In this document: one piece after another, positions 17,939 through 26,415 of the stretch | Position numbering within the stretch: position 1 is the stretch's first letter | Layout of the letters: each line of letters begins with the position of its first letter | NCBI RefSeq assembly: GCF_004352915.1 | Contig: NZ_SJSY01000076.1 | Coordinates: forward strand, 124,001 to 188,000 | Source: Flavobacterium zhairuonense | GTDB taxonomy: Bacteria > Bacteroidota > Bacteroidia > Flavobacteriales > Flavobacteriaceae | DNA: 64,000 bases | Direction of reading: 5' to 3' | Position numbers and translations under genes: made by a program | Notes under the pieces: generated by a model | The model's input: only the letters and a program-made list of their open reading frames with translations | Told to the model about the DNA's origin: nothing | Database searches by the model: none

Positions 17939-18218
17939 TATTCTCTAAATATTTCTTTTCAATATAAAAAGTTCCGAAAGGAATAAGAGAAGCAACTAAA
18001 ATGATTCCGAAAGTTTTCGCATCCCAATTCATTGACTTTTTTAATAAAAAAGCAAGAATAATATATCCTATAAATAAAACACCATGTGTCATTCCCAACG
18101 GACGCAATAATGTATGATAAAGTTCAGGATTATTGGTTTTTATGAAAAGCATATTAGCAAATAATACTAAATAAGATATTCCCTCTAAAATGGCAGTAAC
18201 TTTAAAAATCTTGAGCAT
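17931..18218 (-). CDS. DUF3817 integral membrane protein
   Basis: A 95-residue protein with three to four hydrophobic helices. The pattern (FKVTAILEGISYLVLFANML, then LLRPLGMTHGVLFIGY) matches the DUF3817 family, in which the Glu in the first helix and the G-x-x-HG motif are conserved. Function is unknown. It overlaps the start of the MscS-family gene, which suggests co-expression. Confidence 0.75.
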   Translation of the reverse strand: MLKIFKVTAILEGISYLVLFANMLFIKTNNPELYHTLLRPLGMTHGVLFIGYIILAFLLKKSMNWDAKTFGIILVASLIPFGTFYIEKKYLENNA

Positions 18219-18323
18219 ATAGATGTATTTTTTGAATTTATGGAAGCAAAATTAAGTATTAGTATTGGTTTTTAGGTTATGTGTCAGAAAAGTAATTTAT
18301 TTTTACAGTCTTAAACTTTGATA

Positions 18324-18857
18324 ATGAGCAAACGCGATTTAAAAAAATATTTAGCCGAATTAAACAAAGAACAACTCGAAGAACAATTGATCGAGTTGTA
18401 CGAAAAATTCAGTCCGGTAAAAGTCTATTATGACTTTGTTTTTAATCCGAAAGAAGACAAGCTTTTGCAGGAATCGAAAGTTAAAATCTCTCATGAATAT
18501 TTTCCAATAAAAAAACCGGGAGCGAAATGGCGCCCCAAAGCAAAAATGCGTCGTTCCGTAGCTCAAAAAATCATCAAACATTTTATTTCTCTTGGCGTTG
18601 ATTCATTTATTATTGCCGATTTGATGTTGTACAATATTGAAATTGCACAAACGTATTCTTCTCAAAATCTCATCAAGCAAGAATTGTTTTACAAAAGCAT
18701 GTTTAATTCATTTGAACAAGCAATCAATTTTTTGATTTCAAACAGTATTTTGTTTGACTATAAAGCACGAATTATTGCAATTTATGATGAAACTGTTCAA
18801 CAAAAATGGAAAAATAAGTACGATTTTGAAGCAATTTTGGACAAAATTGACCTTTAA
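18324..18857 (+). CDS. DUF6155 family protein
   Basis: A cytosolic protein of about 177 residues. The ATG at 18324 (MSKRDLKKYLAELNKEQLEE) is preferred; a TTG two codons earlier is the only alternative. N-terminal helical region, central segment KISHEYFPIKKPGAKWRPKA, and a helical C-terminus. This matches my memory of DUF6155, a family of unknown function common in Bacteroidota. It is a single gene. Confidence 0.6.
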   Translation: MSKRDLKKYLAELNKEQLEEQLIELYEKFSPVKVYYDFVFNPKEDKLLQESKVKISHEYFPIKKPGAKWRPKAKMRRSVAQKIIKHFISLGVDSFIIADLMLYNIEIAQTYSSQNLIKQELFYKSMFNSFEQAINFLISNSILFDYKARIIAIYDETVQQKWKNKYDFEAILDKIDL

Positions 18858-18938
18858 ATACGCTTCTCATAAAAAATCTTTATTTAAAAAAAACATTTAT
18901 TTTAGGTTAAATAACGATGAATAACTGTTTTTTCGATG

Positions 18939-18946
18939 TATTTTTG
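18939..18946 (+). promoter_or_regulatory. -7 promoter box of the DEAH helicase gene
   Basis: TATTTTTG, a match to TAnnTTTG, 20 bases before the helicase start codon. The -33 box is unclear. Confidence 0.45.
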
Positions 18947-18966
18947 CAAAAATCCAAAAATAAACA

Positions 18967-20505
18967 ATGTCTCAAAACACTTTAGAAATAGAAAGAGAAG
19001 AGAAAAAAGAACTTTATGCGTACCAAAAAGGCGATATTGATGCCATTTTTGACCGTTTAGACAATGCTCCTCCAAAACACCATTTATTATATCAATTGCC
19101 TACTGGTGGGGGGAAAACAGTAATATTCTCAGAAATTGTACGTCGTTATTTATCTAATAATGACAAAAAAGTGGTTGTTTTAACACACCGTATCGAGCTT
19201 TGCAAACAAACGTCGAAAATGTTGAAAGGTTTTGGCGTAAGCAATAAAATAATCAACAGTAAAGTAAAAGAACTTCCTGACCAAAATGATTATTCTTGCT
19301 TTGTGGCAATGGTTGAAACTTTAAAAAACCGTATTAATGATGAAAAATTGCATCTGGACAATATTGGTTTAGTTATTATTGACGAGGCACATTACAATTC
19401 ATTCAGAAAGTTATTAAACTCATTCAAAAATGCTTTTATTTTAGGAGTAACAGCAACACCTTTGAGTTCAAACATAAAATTGCCAATGCACCAGAGTTAC
19501 GACGAACTTATCGTTGGAGATACAATTGGTTCATTGATCGACAAAGGATTTTTGGCAAGAGCAACAACTTATAGTTATGACGTTGGTCTGACTTCGTTGA
19601 AAGTGGGTATCAATGGTGATTATACTGTAAAATCTTCTGACGATTTGTATACTAATACAATGATGCAAGAAAAATTGCTTCACGCTTATACAGAACGTTC
19701 TTTGGGTAAAAAAACTTTGATTTTCAATAACGGTATCCACACATCATTATATGTTTATGATACCTTTAGAGAAGCAGGTTATGATATCAGACACCTTGAC
19801 AACACAAGCAGCTCTGAAGAACGTAAGGATATTTTAGCATGGTTCAAGAAAACTCCTGATGCAATTTTGACTTCTGTTGGAATCTTGACAACTGGTTTTG
19901 ACGAACCAACTGTTGAAACTATTATTTTGAACAGAGCAACAAAATCATTGACATTATATTTCCAGATGATTGGTCGTGGATCTCGTAAATTACCGGGAAA
20001 AGACGAATTTACAGTAATTGATTTAGGTAACAACGCAGCTCGTTTTGGATTATGGAGTGAGCCTGTAAACTGGCAACATATTTTCAAATCTCCGGAATTT
20101 TATCTTGAGAATCTTAGAGATGATACCGAAATTGAAATGTTTTTCAAATACAGCATGCCACCTGAATTAAGAGCAAAATTCAGTAAAACTGAAGATGTCA
20201 CTTTTGATGTTGATGAAGAACATAAATTAGCGATCAAACAAAATTTACGTTCGAAAATTGTTTTAGACAAATCGTTAGAACAACATGCAGGAATGTGTGT
20301 CGATAATACTGAAACGCTGCAGGAAGCAAAATTATTAGCAAAAGAGCTGGACGACGATATTGAATGCCGTATTAAGCGTTATGCAAAATGTTTGAGCCAA
20401 TGCAGTAAAAACTATCGCGAATGGCTGGTTGATGATTATAAGAAGAACATGACTTTGTTAATCGGTAAAAAATACCGTGAAAAAATCATGAACGAACCGG
20501 ATTGA
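18967..20505 (+). CDS. Superfamily 2 DEAH-box helicase
   Basis: A 512-residue SF2 helicase of the SSL2/type III restriction-subunit-like group. Motif Q-like YQKGDIDAIF, Walker A LPTGGGKT (about 44-51), VVVLTHRIEL (motif Ia), DEAH in LVIIDEAHYN (about 139), GVTATPL (motif III), and C-terminal motifs ILTTGFDEPTVE (V) and QMIGRGSRK (VI). The C-terminal 120 residues are a helical extension without a recognised domain. No nuclease or methylase gene accompanies it, so it is unlikely to be part of a restriction system. It may act in DNA repair or recombination. Confidence 0.85.
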   Translation: MSQNTLEIEREEKKELYAYQKGDIDAIFDRLDNAPPKHHLLYQLPTGGGKTVIFSEIVRRYLSNNDKKVVVLTHRIELCKQTSKMLKGFGVSNKIINSKVKELPDQNDYSCFVAMVETLKNRINDEKLHLDNIGLVIIDEAHYNSFRKLLNSFKNAFILGVTATPLSSNIKLPMHQSYDELIVGDTIGSLIDKGFLARATTYSYDVGLTSLKVGINGDYTVKSSDDLYTNTMMQEKLLHAYTERSLGKKTLIFNNGIHTSLYVYDTFREAGYDIRHLDNTSSSEERKDILAWFKKTPDAILTSVGILTTGFDEPTVETIILNRATKSLTLYFQMIGRGSRKLPGKDEFTVIDLGNNAARFGLWSEPVNWQHIFKSPEFYLENLRDDTEIEMFFKYSMPPELRAKFSKTEDVTFDVDEEHKLAIKQNLRSKIVLDKSLEQHAGMCVDNTETLQEAKLLAKELDDDIECRIKRYAKCLSQCSKNYREWLVDDYKKNMTLLIGKKYREKIMNEPD

Positions 20506-20572
20506 TAAATTTTAGTCGGAAAGTCTAAAGTTTAAAAGTCATAAAGTCTCATTATAGAACTTAAATAAAATA

Positions 20573-20616
20573 AACCATTAAGATGTTTAGAAGCAAATCT
20601 AAATGTCTTAATGGTT
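20573..20616 (+). terminator. Hairpin downstream of the DEAH helicase gene
   Basis: AACCATTAAGA and TCTTAATGGTT pair perfectly, with an inner TTTAGA/TCTAAA stem. A clear T-run is missing, so this may be a terminator or a repeat-derived hairpin. Confidence 0.5.
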
Positions 20617-20699
20617 CAATAGTTTTAAAGAAAAACAAAATCTTTAGCACGATTTGAGAGAATCTAAAATCTAAAGTCAAAAATCTAAAATAAAAAATC

Positions 20700-22034
20700 A
20701 TGTCTAAACAATTCTCAGCATTAGGAATTTCAGCACCAATTTTAAAAGCTTTAAGCGAATTAAATATTGCTGAACCAACAGAAATTCAACAAAAAACAAT
20801 TCCGTTGCTTTTATCTGAAAGTCATGATGTTGTAGGTTTGGCCAAAACTGGAACCGGAAAAACAGCTGCTTTTGGTTTGCCTCTATTACAATTAGTAAAA
20901 ACGGATTTGCCCGTTGTTCAAGCTGTGATTTTGGTTCCGACAAGAGAACTTGGACATCAAATTTTTAGAAATTTAGAAGATTTTTCAAAACATATTCCGA
21001 ATATCTCAATTGCAGCAACTTGTGGCGGAATCCCAATTAAACCGCAAATTGAACGTCTTACACAGCCGACACATATAATAGTAGCAACGCCAGGCCGTTT
21101 GATTGATTTGATTCAAAGAAAAGCCGTTGATTTAACTCAGACGCAATATTTGATTTTAGATGAAGCCGATGAAATGGTTTCTATTCTAAAAGAAAGCTTG
21201 GACGAAATTATAGCAGAACTTCCGAAAAAACACCGTACGCTTTTATTCTCGGCAACTTTGCCAGGAACAATCAAACAACTGATTCAGAATTATTTAAACA
21301 AAAATGTCGTGCAGATTAGCGCGAGCATGGAAACAACAGGAAATCAAGGGATTGATCATCAATATATTGTAGTTGATCCAATTGAAAAACTGGATGTTTT
21401 AATGCATTTCTTAAATTCAAGAGAAGGCGAACGTGGCATCATTTTCTGCAAAACAAAAGCGGCAGTAAATAAACTAGCTAAAAATTTGGCAATAAATCGT
21501 TTTTCTTCGGGAGCACTTCATGGAAGCTTGACTCAAGGAATTCGTGACCGAATTATGGAGCAATTCCGTGAAGGACATATCAATATATTAGTTGCAACAG
21601 ATTTAGCAGCGAGAGGAATTGACGTGAAAGAAATCGCTTATGTGGTAAATTATCATTTGCCAGATACTTACGAAAATTATGTTCACCGAAGCGGAAGAAC
21701 CGCTAGAGCTGGGGCAAAAGGACTTTCATTAACAGTTTTGCAGGAAGAAGAAGTTGTTGAAATCCCCGAATTTGAAGAAGAATTAGGAATTAAATTTACC
21801 AAATTCGAAAAACCGTCTGCTTTAAGTTTAGAGGAAAACAATACACTTTTGTGGGCAAAACAAATCTTCAAAACAAAACCAAATCATGATATTTCTTCGG
21901 ATTTAAAATCAAAAGTAAAAACCGTTTTTCACCATTTAACAAAAGACGAATTGATTGAAAAATTGCTAGCAAATTATGTCCTGCAAAACAAAATCGATGT
22001 AGTTGAAAAACCTGTTAAAAAATTCAAAAAGTAA
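20700..22034 (+). CDS. DEAD-box RNA helicase
   Basis: A 444-residue DEAD-box ATPase. All motifs are visible: the Q motif IAEPTEIQQKTIP, Walker A AKTGTGKTA, PTRELGHQ (Ia), TPGRLIDL (Ib), DEAD (LILDEADEMV), SAT (LLFSATLP), then RGIIFCKTKA (IV), VATDLAARGIDV (V) and HRSGRTARAG (VI). It lacks the long RNA-binding C-terminus of DbpA/DeaD, keeping only a lysine-rich tail. It probably remodels rRNA or mRNA. It follows the DEAH helicase gene after a 195-base spacer and probably has its own promoter. Confidence 0.9.
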   Translation: MSKQFSALGISAPILKALSELNIAEPTEIQQKTIPLLLSESHDVVGLAKTGTGKTAAFGLPLLQLVKTDLPVVQAVILVPTRELGHQIFRNLEDFSKHIPNISIAATCGGIPIKPQIERLTQPTHIIVATPGRLIDLIQRKAVDLTQTQYLILDEADEMVSILKESLDEIIAELPKKHRTLLFSATLPGTIKQLIQNYLNKNVVQISASMETTGNQGIDHQYIVVDPIEKLDVLMHFLNSREGERGIIFCKTKAAVNKLAKNLAINRFSSGALHGSLTQGIRDRIMEQFREGHINILVATDLAARGIDVKEIAYVVNYHLPDTYENYVHRSGRTARAGAKGLSLTVLQEEEVVEIPEFEEELGIKFTKFEKPSALSLEENNTLLWAKQIFKTKPNHDISSDLKSKVKTVFHHLTKDELIEKLLANYVLQNKIDVVEKPVKKFKK

Positions 22035-22046
22035 TAAATCTGAGGA

Positions 22047-22076
22047 TTGTCGTTGCATATTAAAGTTGTATATTTA
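22047..22076 (+). promoter_or_regulatory. Promoter of the NDH-2 gene
   Basis: TTG, a 19-base spacer and TATATTTA (one mismatch to TAnnTTTG), about 40 bases before the start codon. Confidence 0.45.
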
Positions 22077-22115
22077 TAAGGAATTATTCTATAATCCTAG
22101 TTAATAACAATATAT

Positions 22116-23384
22116 ATGAACATAGTCATAATAGGAGGAGGTTTTGCGGGAATTAATCTCGCAAAAGAACTTGTCAACCATCCTCAGATACAAGTAACTC
22201 TTGTAGACAAAAATAATTACAACTTTTTCCCACCATTAATATATCAAGTTGCAACGGCATTTTTAGAACCTTCGAGCATTAGTTATCCTTTCAGAAAATT
22301 TTTTGCAGGGAAAAAGAACTTGAACTTTCGTTTAGGCGAATTGATTTCTGTCGTTCCGGAAGAAAATAAAATAGTCCTTAATAATGGTGAATTGACATAC
22401 GATTATCTTGTTTTTGCCACTGGCGCAGAAACAAGTTATTTTGGTATGGAAAACGTAATGAAAAACGCCATTCCGATGAAAACTTTAAATGACGCCATCG
22501 AAATGCGAAACACATTGCTTAAAAACCTTGAAAAAGCAGCTATTTGCAAAGAGATGCGCAAACGACGTAAATTATTGACGATTGTAGTAGCAGGAGGTGG
22601 GCCTACGGGAGTAGAAGTTTCTGGAATGTTTGCCGAAATGCGAAAGAGTATTCTTCTAAAAGAATATCCAGAATTGGATACATCTGCCAGCAATGTTTAT
22701 TTAGTTGATGGAGGAGATGCATTGCTTTCACCGATGAGTGAAGCTTCACAAAAAGATACTTTGAAAGCATTGACAGATCTTGGGGTTGTTGTTAAATTAA
22801 ACAGTCGCGTAACTGATTATGTCGACGATACAGTATTTTTTGAAAACGGAGAAACCATCAAGACCAAAAATTTAATTTGGGCAGCGGGAGTTTCTGCAAA
22901 ACTTTTTGATGGAATTCCGAAAGAAAGTTATGGCCGTGGCAGACGCATGGCAACTGACCAATACAATAAAGTCAACGGTCTGGAAAACATCTATGCCATT
23001 GGAGATACGGCGATTTTAGCAGGAGATAAAAATTTCCCAGACGGACATCCACAAGTGGCGCAAGTGGCAATTCAACAAGGAATAAATTTAGCTAAAAACT
23101 TCATGAATATGGTTGCCGGGAAACCGCTGAAACCTTTTGCTTACCATGACAAAGGATCGATGGCCATTATAGGAAGAGCAAAAGCCGTTGTAGATTTGCC
23201 GAGCCCAAAATGGCATTTTAATGGATTTTTTGCTTGGGTCATTTGGTTATTCATTCACTTGATTTCTTTGATAACCTACAGAAACAGATTAAATACGTTC
23301 TGGAATTGGATGGTTGCTTATTTCGCAAGAGATCAATCACTTAGAATGATCATCAGACCTGATAAAAGACAATCAGCAGAATAA
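22116..23384 (+). CDS. ndh: Type II NADH:quinone oxidoreductase (NDH-2)
   Basis: A 422-residue FAD-dependent oxidoreductase. The N-terminal FAD Rossmann motif IIGGGFAGINLAKEL is followed by VDKNNYNFFPPLIYQVAT. The NADH-binding fold carries VVAGGGPTGVEVSGMFAEM, then the FAD motif IYAIGDTA near 300. The C-terminal hydrophobic amphipathic region (GFFAWVIWLFIHLISLITYR) anchors the enzyme to the cytoplasmic membrane. It should transfer electrons from NADH to menaquinone without proton pumping. It is monocistronic, with its own terminator. Confidence 0.87.
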   Translation: MNIVIIGGGFAGINLAKELVNHPQIQVTLVDKNNYNFFPPLIYQVATAFLEPSSISYPFRKFFAGKKNLNFRLGELISVVPEENKIVLNNGELTYDYLVFATGAETSYFGMENVMKNAIPMKTLNDAIEMRNTLLKNLEKAAICKEMRKRRKLLTIVVAGGGPTGVEVSGMFAEMRKSILLKEYPELDTSASNVYLVDGGDALLSPMSEASQKDTLKALTDLGVVVKLNSRVTDYVDDTVFFENGETIKTKNLIWAAGVSAKLFDGIPKESYGRGRRMATDQYNKVNGLENIYAIGDTAILAGDKNFPDGHPQVAQVAIQQGINLAKNFMNMVAGKPLKPFAYHDKGSMAIIGRAKAVVDLPSPKWHFNGFFAWVIWLFIHLISLITYRNRLNTFWNWMVAYFARDQSLRMIIRPDKRQSAE

Positions 23385-23412
23385 AAGGAATAAATTCCAA
23401 TTTATTAAGAAT

Positions 23413-23444
23413 AAAAAAGCCAAAATCTTTTGATTTTGGCTTTC
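23413..23444 (+). terminator. Intrinsic terminator of the NDH-2 gene
   Basis: AAAGCCAAAATC and GATTTTGGCTTT form a 12-bp stem with a 4-base loop flanked by A- and T-rich sequence; it could also serve the convergent DUF4242 gene. Confidence 0.75.
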
Positions 23445-23488
23445 GTTGTTTTATAATTCTTTGGAATTTAAAAATGGAAATTTAAGTC

Positions 23489-23761
23489 TTACTCCGCTGT
23501 AGTCGGGTCAATGATTCCTATAACTTCATTTACTGAATTAGCTGGAAATCCGCCCAATTTAGCATGTTCATAAACCATTTCCTTATTTGGCGCTATATAT
23601 ACACAATAAAGCTTGTCGTTTGTAATATAGCTGTGTTGCCATTGAATTTGCGTTCCTAATTGATTAAGTACACCACAAGAAGCCTGCGAAATACTTTTTA
23701 GTTGATCAGATGTAAGTTTACCAGCATTTGGGATTTCCCTTTCTATGACATATTTCGGCAT
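23489..23761 (-). CDS. DUF4242 domain protein
   Basis: About 90 residues from the ATG at 23761 (MPKYVIEREIPNAGKLTSDQ), which is preferred over a longer frame to 23818 because the family starts with this strand. The ferredoxin-like pattern and YCVYIAPNKEMVYEHAKLGG match DUF4242, whose Streptomyces member SCO4226 binds nickel. The conserved His in EHAKLGGFP is present. Its role here is unknown. Confidence 0.75.
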   Translation of the reverse strand: MPKYVIEREIPNAGKLTSDQLKSISQASCGVLNQLGTQIQWQHSYITNDKLYCVYIAPNKEMVYEHAKLGGFPANSVNEVIGIIDPTTAE

Positions 23762-23921
23762 AATTATTCGAAATTTAACCCTACTCATGTGGCTTTTCGG
23801 TTTCGCCCCGTTTTTCAAAATGGTCTCTGGATTCCATTAAATTTTTAAGTACTATAAAATTAATGAATTAAAAGAAAATAAATTGCTAATTATTGATTTT
23901 TAAATAAATAGAATTCCTAAG

Positions 23922-25151
23922 TTAATGAACAACTGCAACATCATCGTCAACAGAAATCTCAACTTTATTTTTTATAAATCTCTTTCCGATATTTAAAACT
24001 ATGAAAGCAATTATAGTAGTACATGTCATTATAAGTACCATAGGCGCTACAGAATCTTTAACAAAGATTCCAACGGCAAACGACGCGATAGATCCTAAAC
24101 CCAATTGAATTGCGCCCATTAAAGCTGAAGCACTACCGGCATTTTTAGCAAATGGAGCCATCGTTAACCCCGCAGTATTTGGATTTGAAATTCCCAAACA
24201 GCCTAAAAACAGGAACAACATTGCAATAGTTTCATATAATCCTAATAGATTATTCAAAGAAAGTACGAGAAAAACAACACTAACAACAGATTGCAAAATT
24301 AATGCTCTAAAAATTATTTGTTCGCTCGAAAATCGTCTTAACAAAAGCGAATTCAGTTGACTAGAACCTATAAAACTAACCGACATAAAAGCAAAAATCC
24401 ATCCGTAAGTTTTAGCATCAACATGATAAATATTCATAAAAATGATAGGTGAGGCCGCCACATATGTAAATAATCCAGAAAAAGCAATTGCTCCTGTAAA
24501 TGCATAAGTAAAAAATTGAGGTTCCTTGAGTACTTTTAGAAAGTTTGAAATAATAGGTTTTGGCTTCAATGATATAGATACATCTGGTTTGTAACTATTT
24601 GGCAAACCAATTTGAGCGGCAAGCAGAATCGAAATCCCCATAAACATTAAGATAATGAAAACCGTATGCCAGCCATAATCTTCAGTCACATAACCACCAA
24701 TCGTTGGCGCCAGCATTGGCGAAAGCCCAAGAACAAGCATCAAAAGCGAAAATACTTTAGGAATGTCTTTTACAGGAAATAAATCACGAACCATAGCCAC
24801 AGAAGCAACTGTTGCGGCGCAACTTCCAACTGCCTGAATAAATCGTAAGAGAATAAACGTATCAACATCAGTCACATAGGCGCAACCTAATGCTGCTAAT
24901 ATATAAACCATCAAACCCACAAATAAAGGCTTCTTTCGTCCAAAACGATCCAATAAAGGCCCATAAAGCAATTGTCCGGCAGAAATTCCGATAAAATAGC
25001 TGGACAAACTCATTGAAACTTTTGCAACAGATGTATTTAAATCCTTTGCAATATCAGCAAAACCAGGCAAATACATGTCAATTGAAAAAGGACCAAGTGC
25101 AGTTAAAGAACCTAAAATCAGGATAAGTTTGATGTATTTTTTTGTTGTCAT
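23922..25151 (-). CDS. Bcr/CflA-type multidrug MFS exporter
   Basis: A 409-residue protein with 12 predicted membrane helices. LGPFSIDMYLPGFADIA is the Bcr/CflA N-terminal signature, GQLLYGPLLDRFGRKKPLFV is MFS motif A, and RFIQAVGSCAATVASVAMVR is the family motif in helix 4. It should export drugs such as bicyclomycin, sulfonamides or chloramphenicol by proton antiport. A TACCTTTG box lies about 30 bases upstream of the start. Confidence 0.88.
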   Translation of the reverse strand: MTTKKYIKLILILGSLTALGPFSIDMYLPGFADIAKDLNTSVAKVSMSLSSYFIGISAGQLLYGPLLDRFGRKKPLFVGLMVYILAALGCAYVTDVDTFILLRFIQAVGSCAATVASVAMVRDLFPVKDIPKVFSLLMLVLGLSPMLAPTIGGYVTEDYGWHTVFIILMFMGISILLAAQIGLPNSYKPDVSISLKPKPIISNFLKVLKEPQFFTYAFTGAIAFSGLFTYVAASPIIFMNIYHVDAKTYGWIFAFMSVSFIGSSQLNSLLLRRFSSEQIIFRALILQSVVSVVFLVLSLNNLLGLYETIAMLFLFLGCLGISNPNTAGLTMAPFAKNAGSASALMGAIQLGLGSIASFAVGIFVKDSVAPMVLIMTCTTIIAFIVLNIGKRFIKNKVEISVDDDVAVVH

Positions 25152-25181
25152 TATTCTTAAAAAAATCTAATAAATTTCCTG

Positions 25182-25189
25182 CAAAGGTA
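25182..25189 (-). promoter_or_regulatory. -7 promoter box of the Bcr/CflA gene
   Basis: On the minus strand this reads TACCTTTG, an exact TAnnTTTG, 31 bases before the start codon. Confidence 0.45.
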
Positions 25190-25298
25190 TAGTTTTCATA
25201 ACTTGTAGTGATATTAAAGAAAATTTATGGCAAATTTTAATATTTAATGCCTATAAAATTTGTATTCCCGATTTATTAATCAAAAAATTTAAAAAATT

Positions 25299-25715
25299 AT
25301 GAAAAAGTACATCTTATTAGTAGCGATTCTATTTTCATCCGTTTCATTTGCTCAATCTATTACGTCAAAAATTGAAGATGCAAATGCTGCACAATACGAA
25401 CTTCTTAAAAAAGTAAATGAATATTATCCGGATATTACATTAAGCAAAACCGTTACTAATTTTTATGCTGACGGAAACATCATAGACACACAACAGCAAT
25501 TTGACTTAAAAGGAACAAAATTTTCGAGCTATAAATTAGGAATTGATCCAGGAAACAAAAAATTATTATTTGAATACGTTTCTGATGAAACTGGAAAAGT
25601 CTTTGGTGATGTACAACTTTTTAAAGGAAATGTTTTACGAACAACATTTTCAGACAAAACAAATCAGATCGAAATTTCATTGAACGGAAAATCTGTTTAT
25701 TTGAAAAAATTATAA
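25299..25715 (+). CDS. Small exported protein of unknown function
   Basis: A 138-residue protein with a Sec signal peptide (MKKYILLVAILFSSVSFAQS, likely cleaved after SFA). The mature part is beta-rich and Lys/Asp-rich, with no Cys. Not recognised. It is probably periplasmic. It is followed by an intrinsic terminator at 25744. Confidence 0.6.
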   Translation: MKKYILLVAILFSSVSFAQSITSKIEDANAAQYELLKKVNEYYPDITLSKTVTNFYADGNIIDTQQQFDLKGTKFSSYKLGIDPGNKKLLFEYVSDETGKVFGDVQLFKGNVLRTTFSDKTNQIEISLNGKSVYLKKL

Positions 25716-25721
25716 AAAATT

Positions 25722-26004
25722 TTCAAATACAAGAAATTTGAAGCATCACATAATACGTGATGTTTTTTTTATATTTAAAATGAAATTGCCGAGAATCTGA
25801 TATTTGAGAAAAAATATATTTAATTTTCAAATATGGGAAATTTGAACTTCAGCCAGAATCTAATATTCGATAAGAATTAATTTATTTTTTCAAATATGAA
25901 AATTTCAGCTTTAAATTGAATCTTGAATTTGCATATTTAAAAGTGAATGAAAATTGGATAATTTGGAAAAAAGTAAAATAGTTTTCAAATAAGAGATAAA
26001 TGAA
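25722..26004. repeat. Degenerate TTCAAAT...ATTTGAA palindromes
   Basis: Four related units start at 25722, 25826, 25889 and 25984. The first two are near-perfect TTCAAAT-N7-ATTTGAA palindromes; the third and fourth keep TTCAAAT but have decayed right arms. Each is preceded by T-runs. They lie in a 700-base gene-poor stretch. Confidence 0.5.
25744..25770 (+). terminator. Intrinsic terminator of the small exported protein gene
   Basis: CATCAC, a 7-base loop and GTGATG, followed by eight T residues. Confidence 0.8.

Positions 26005-26415
<411 letters not shown>

Noticed and set aside
18967..20505. Restriction or defence system around the DEAH helicase
   Set aside because: No methylase, nuclease or other defence gene is adjacent; neighbours are housekeeping.
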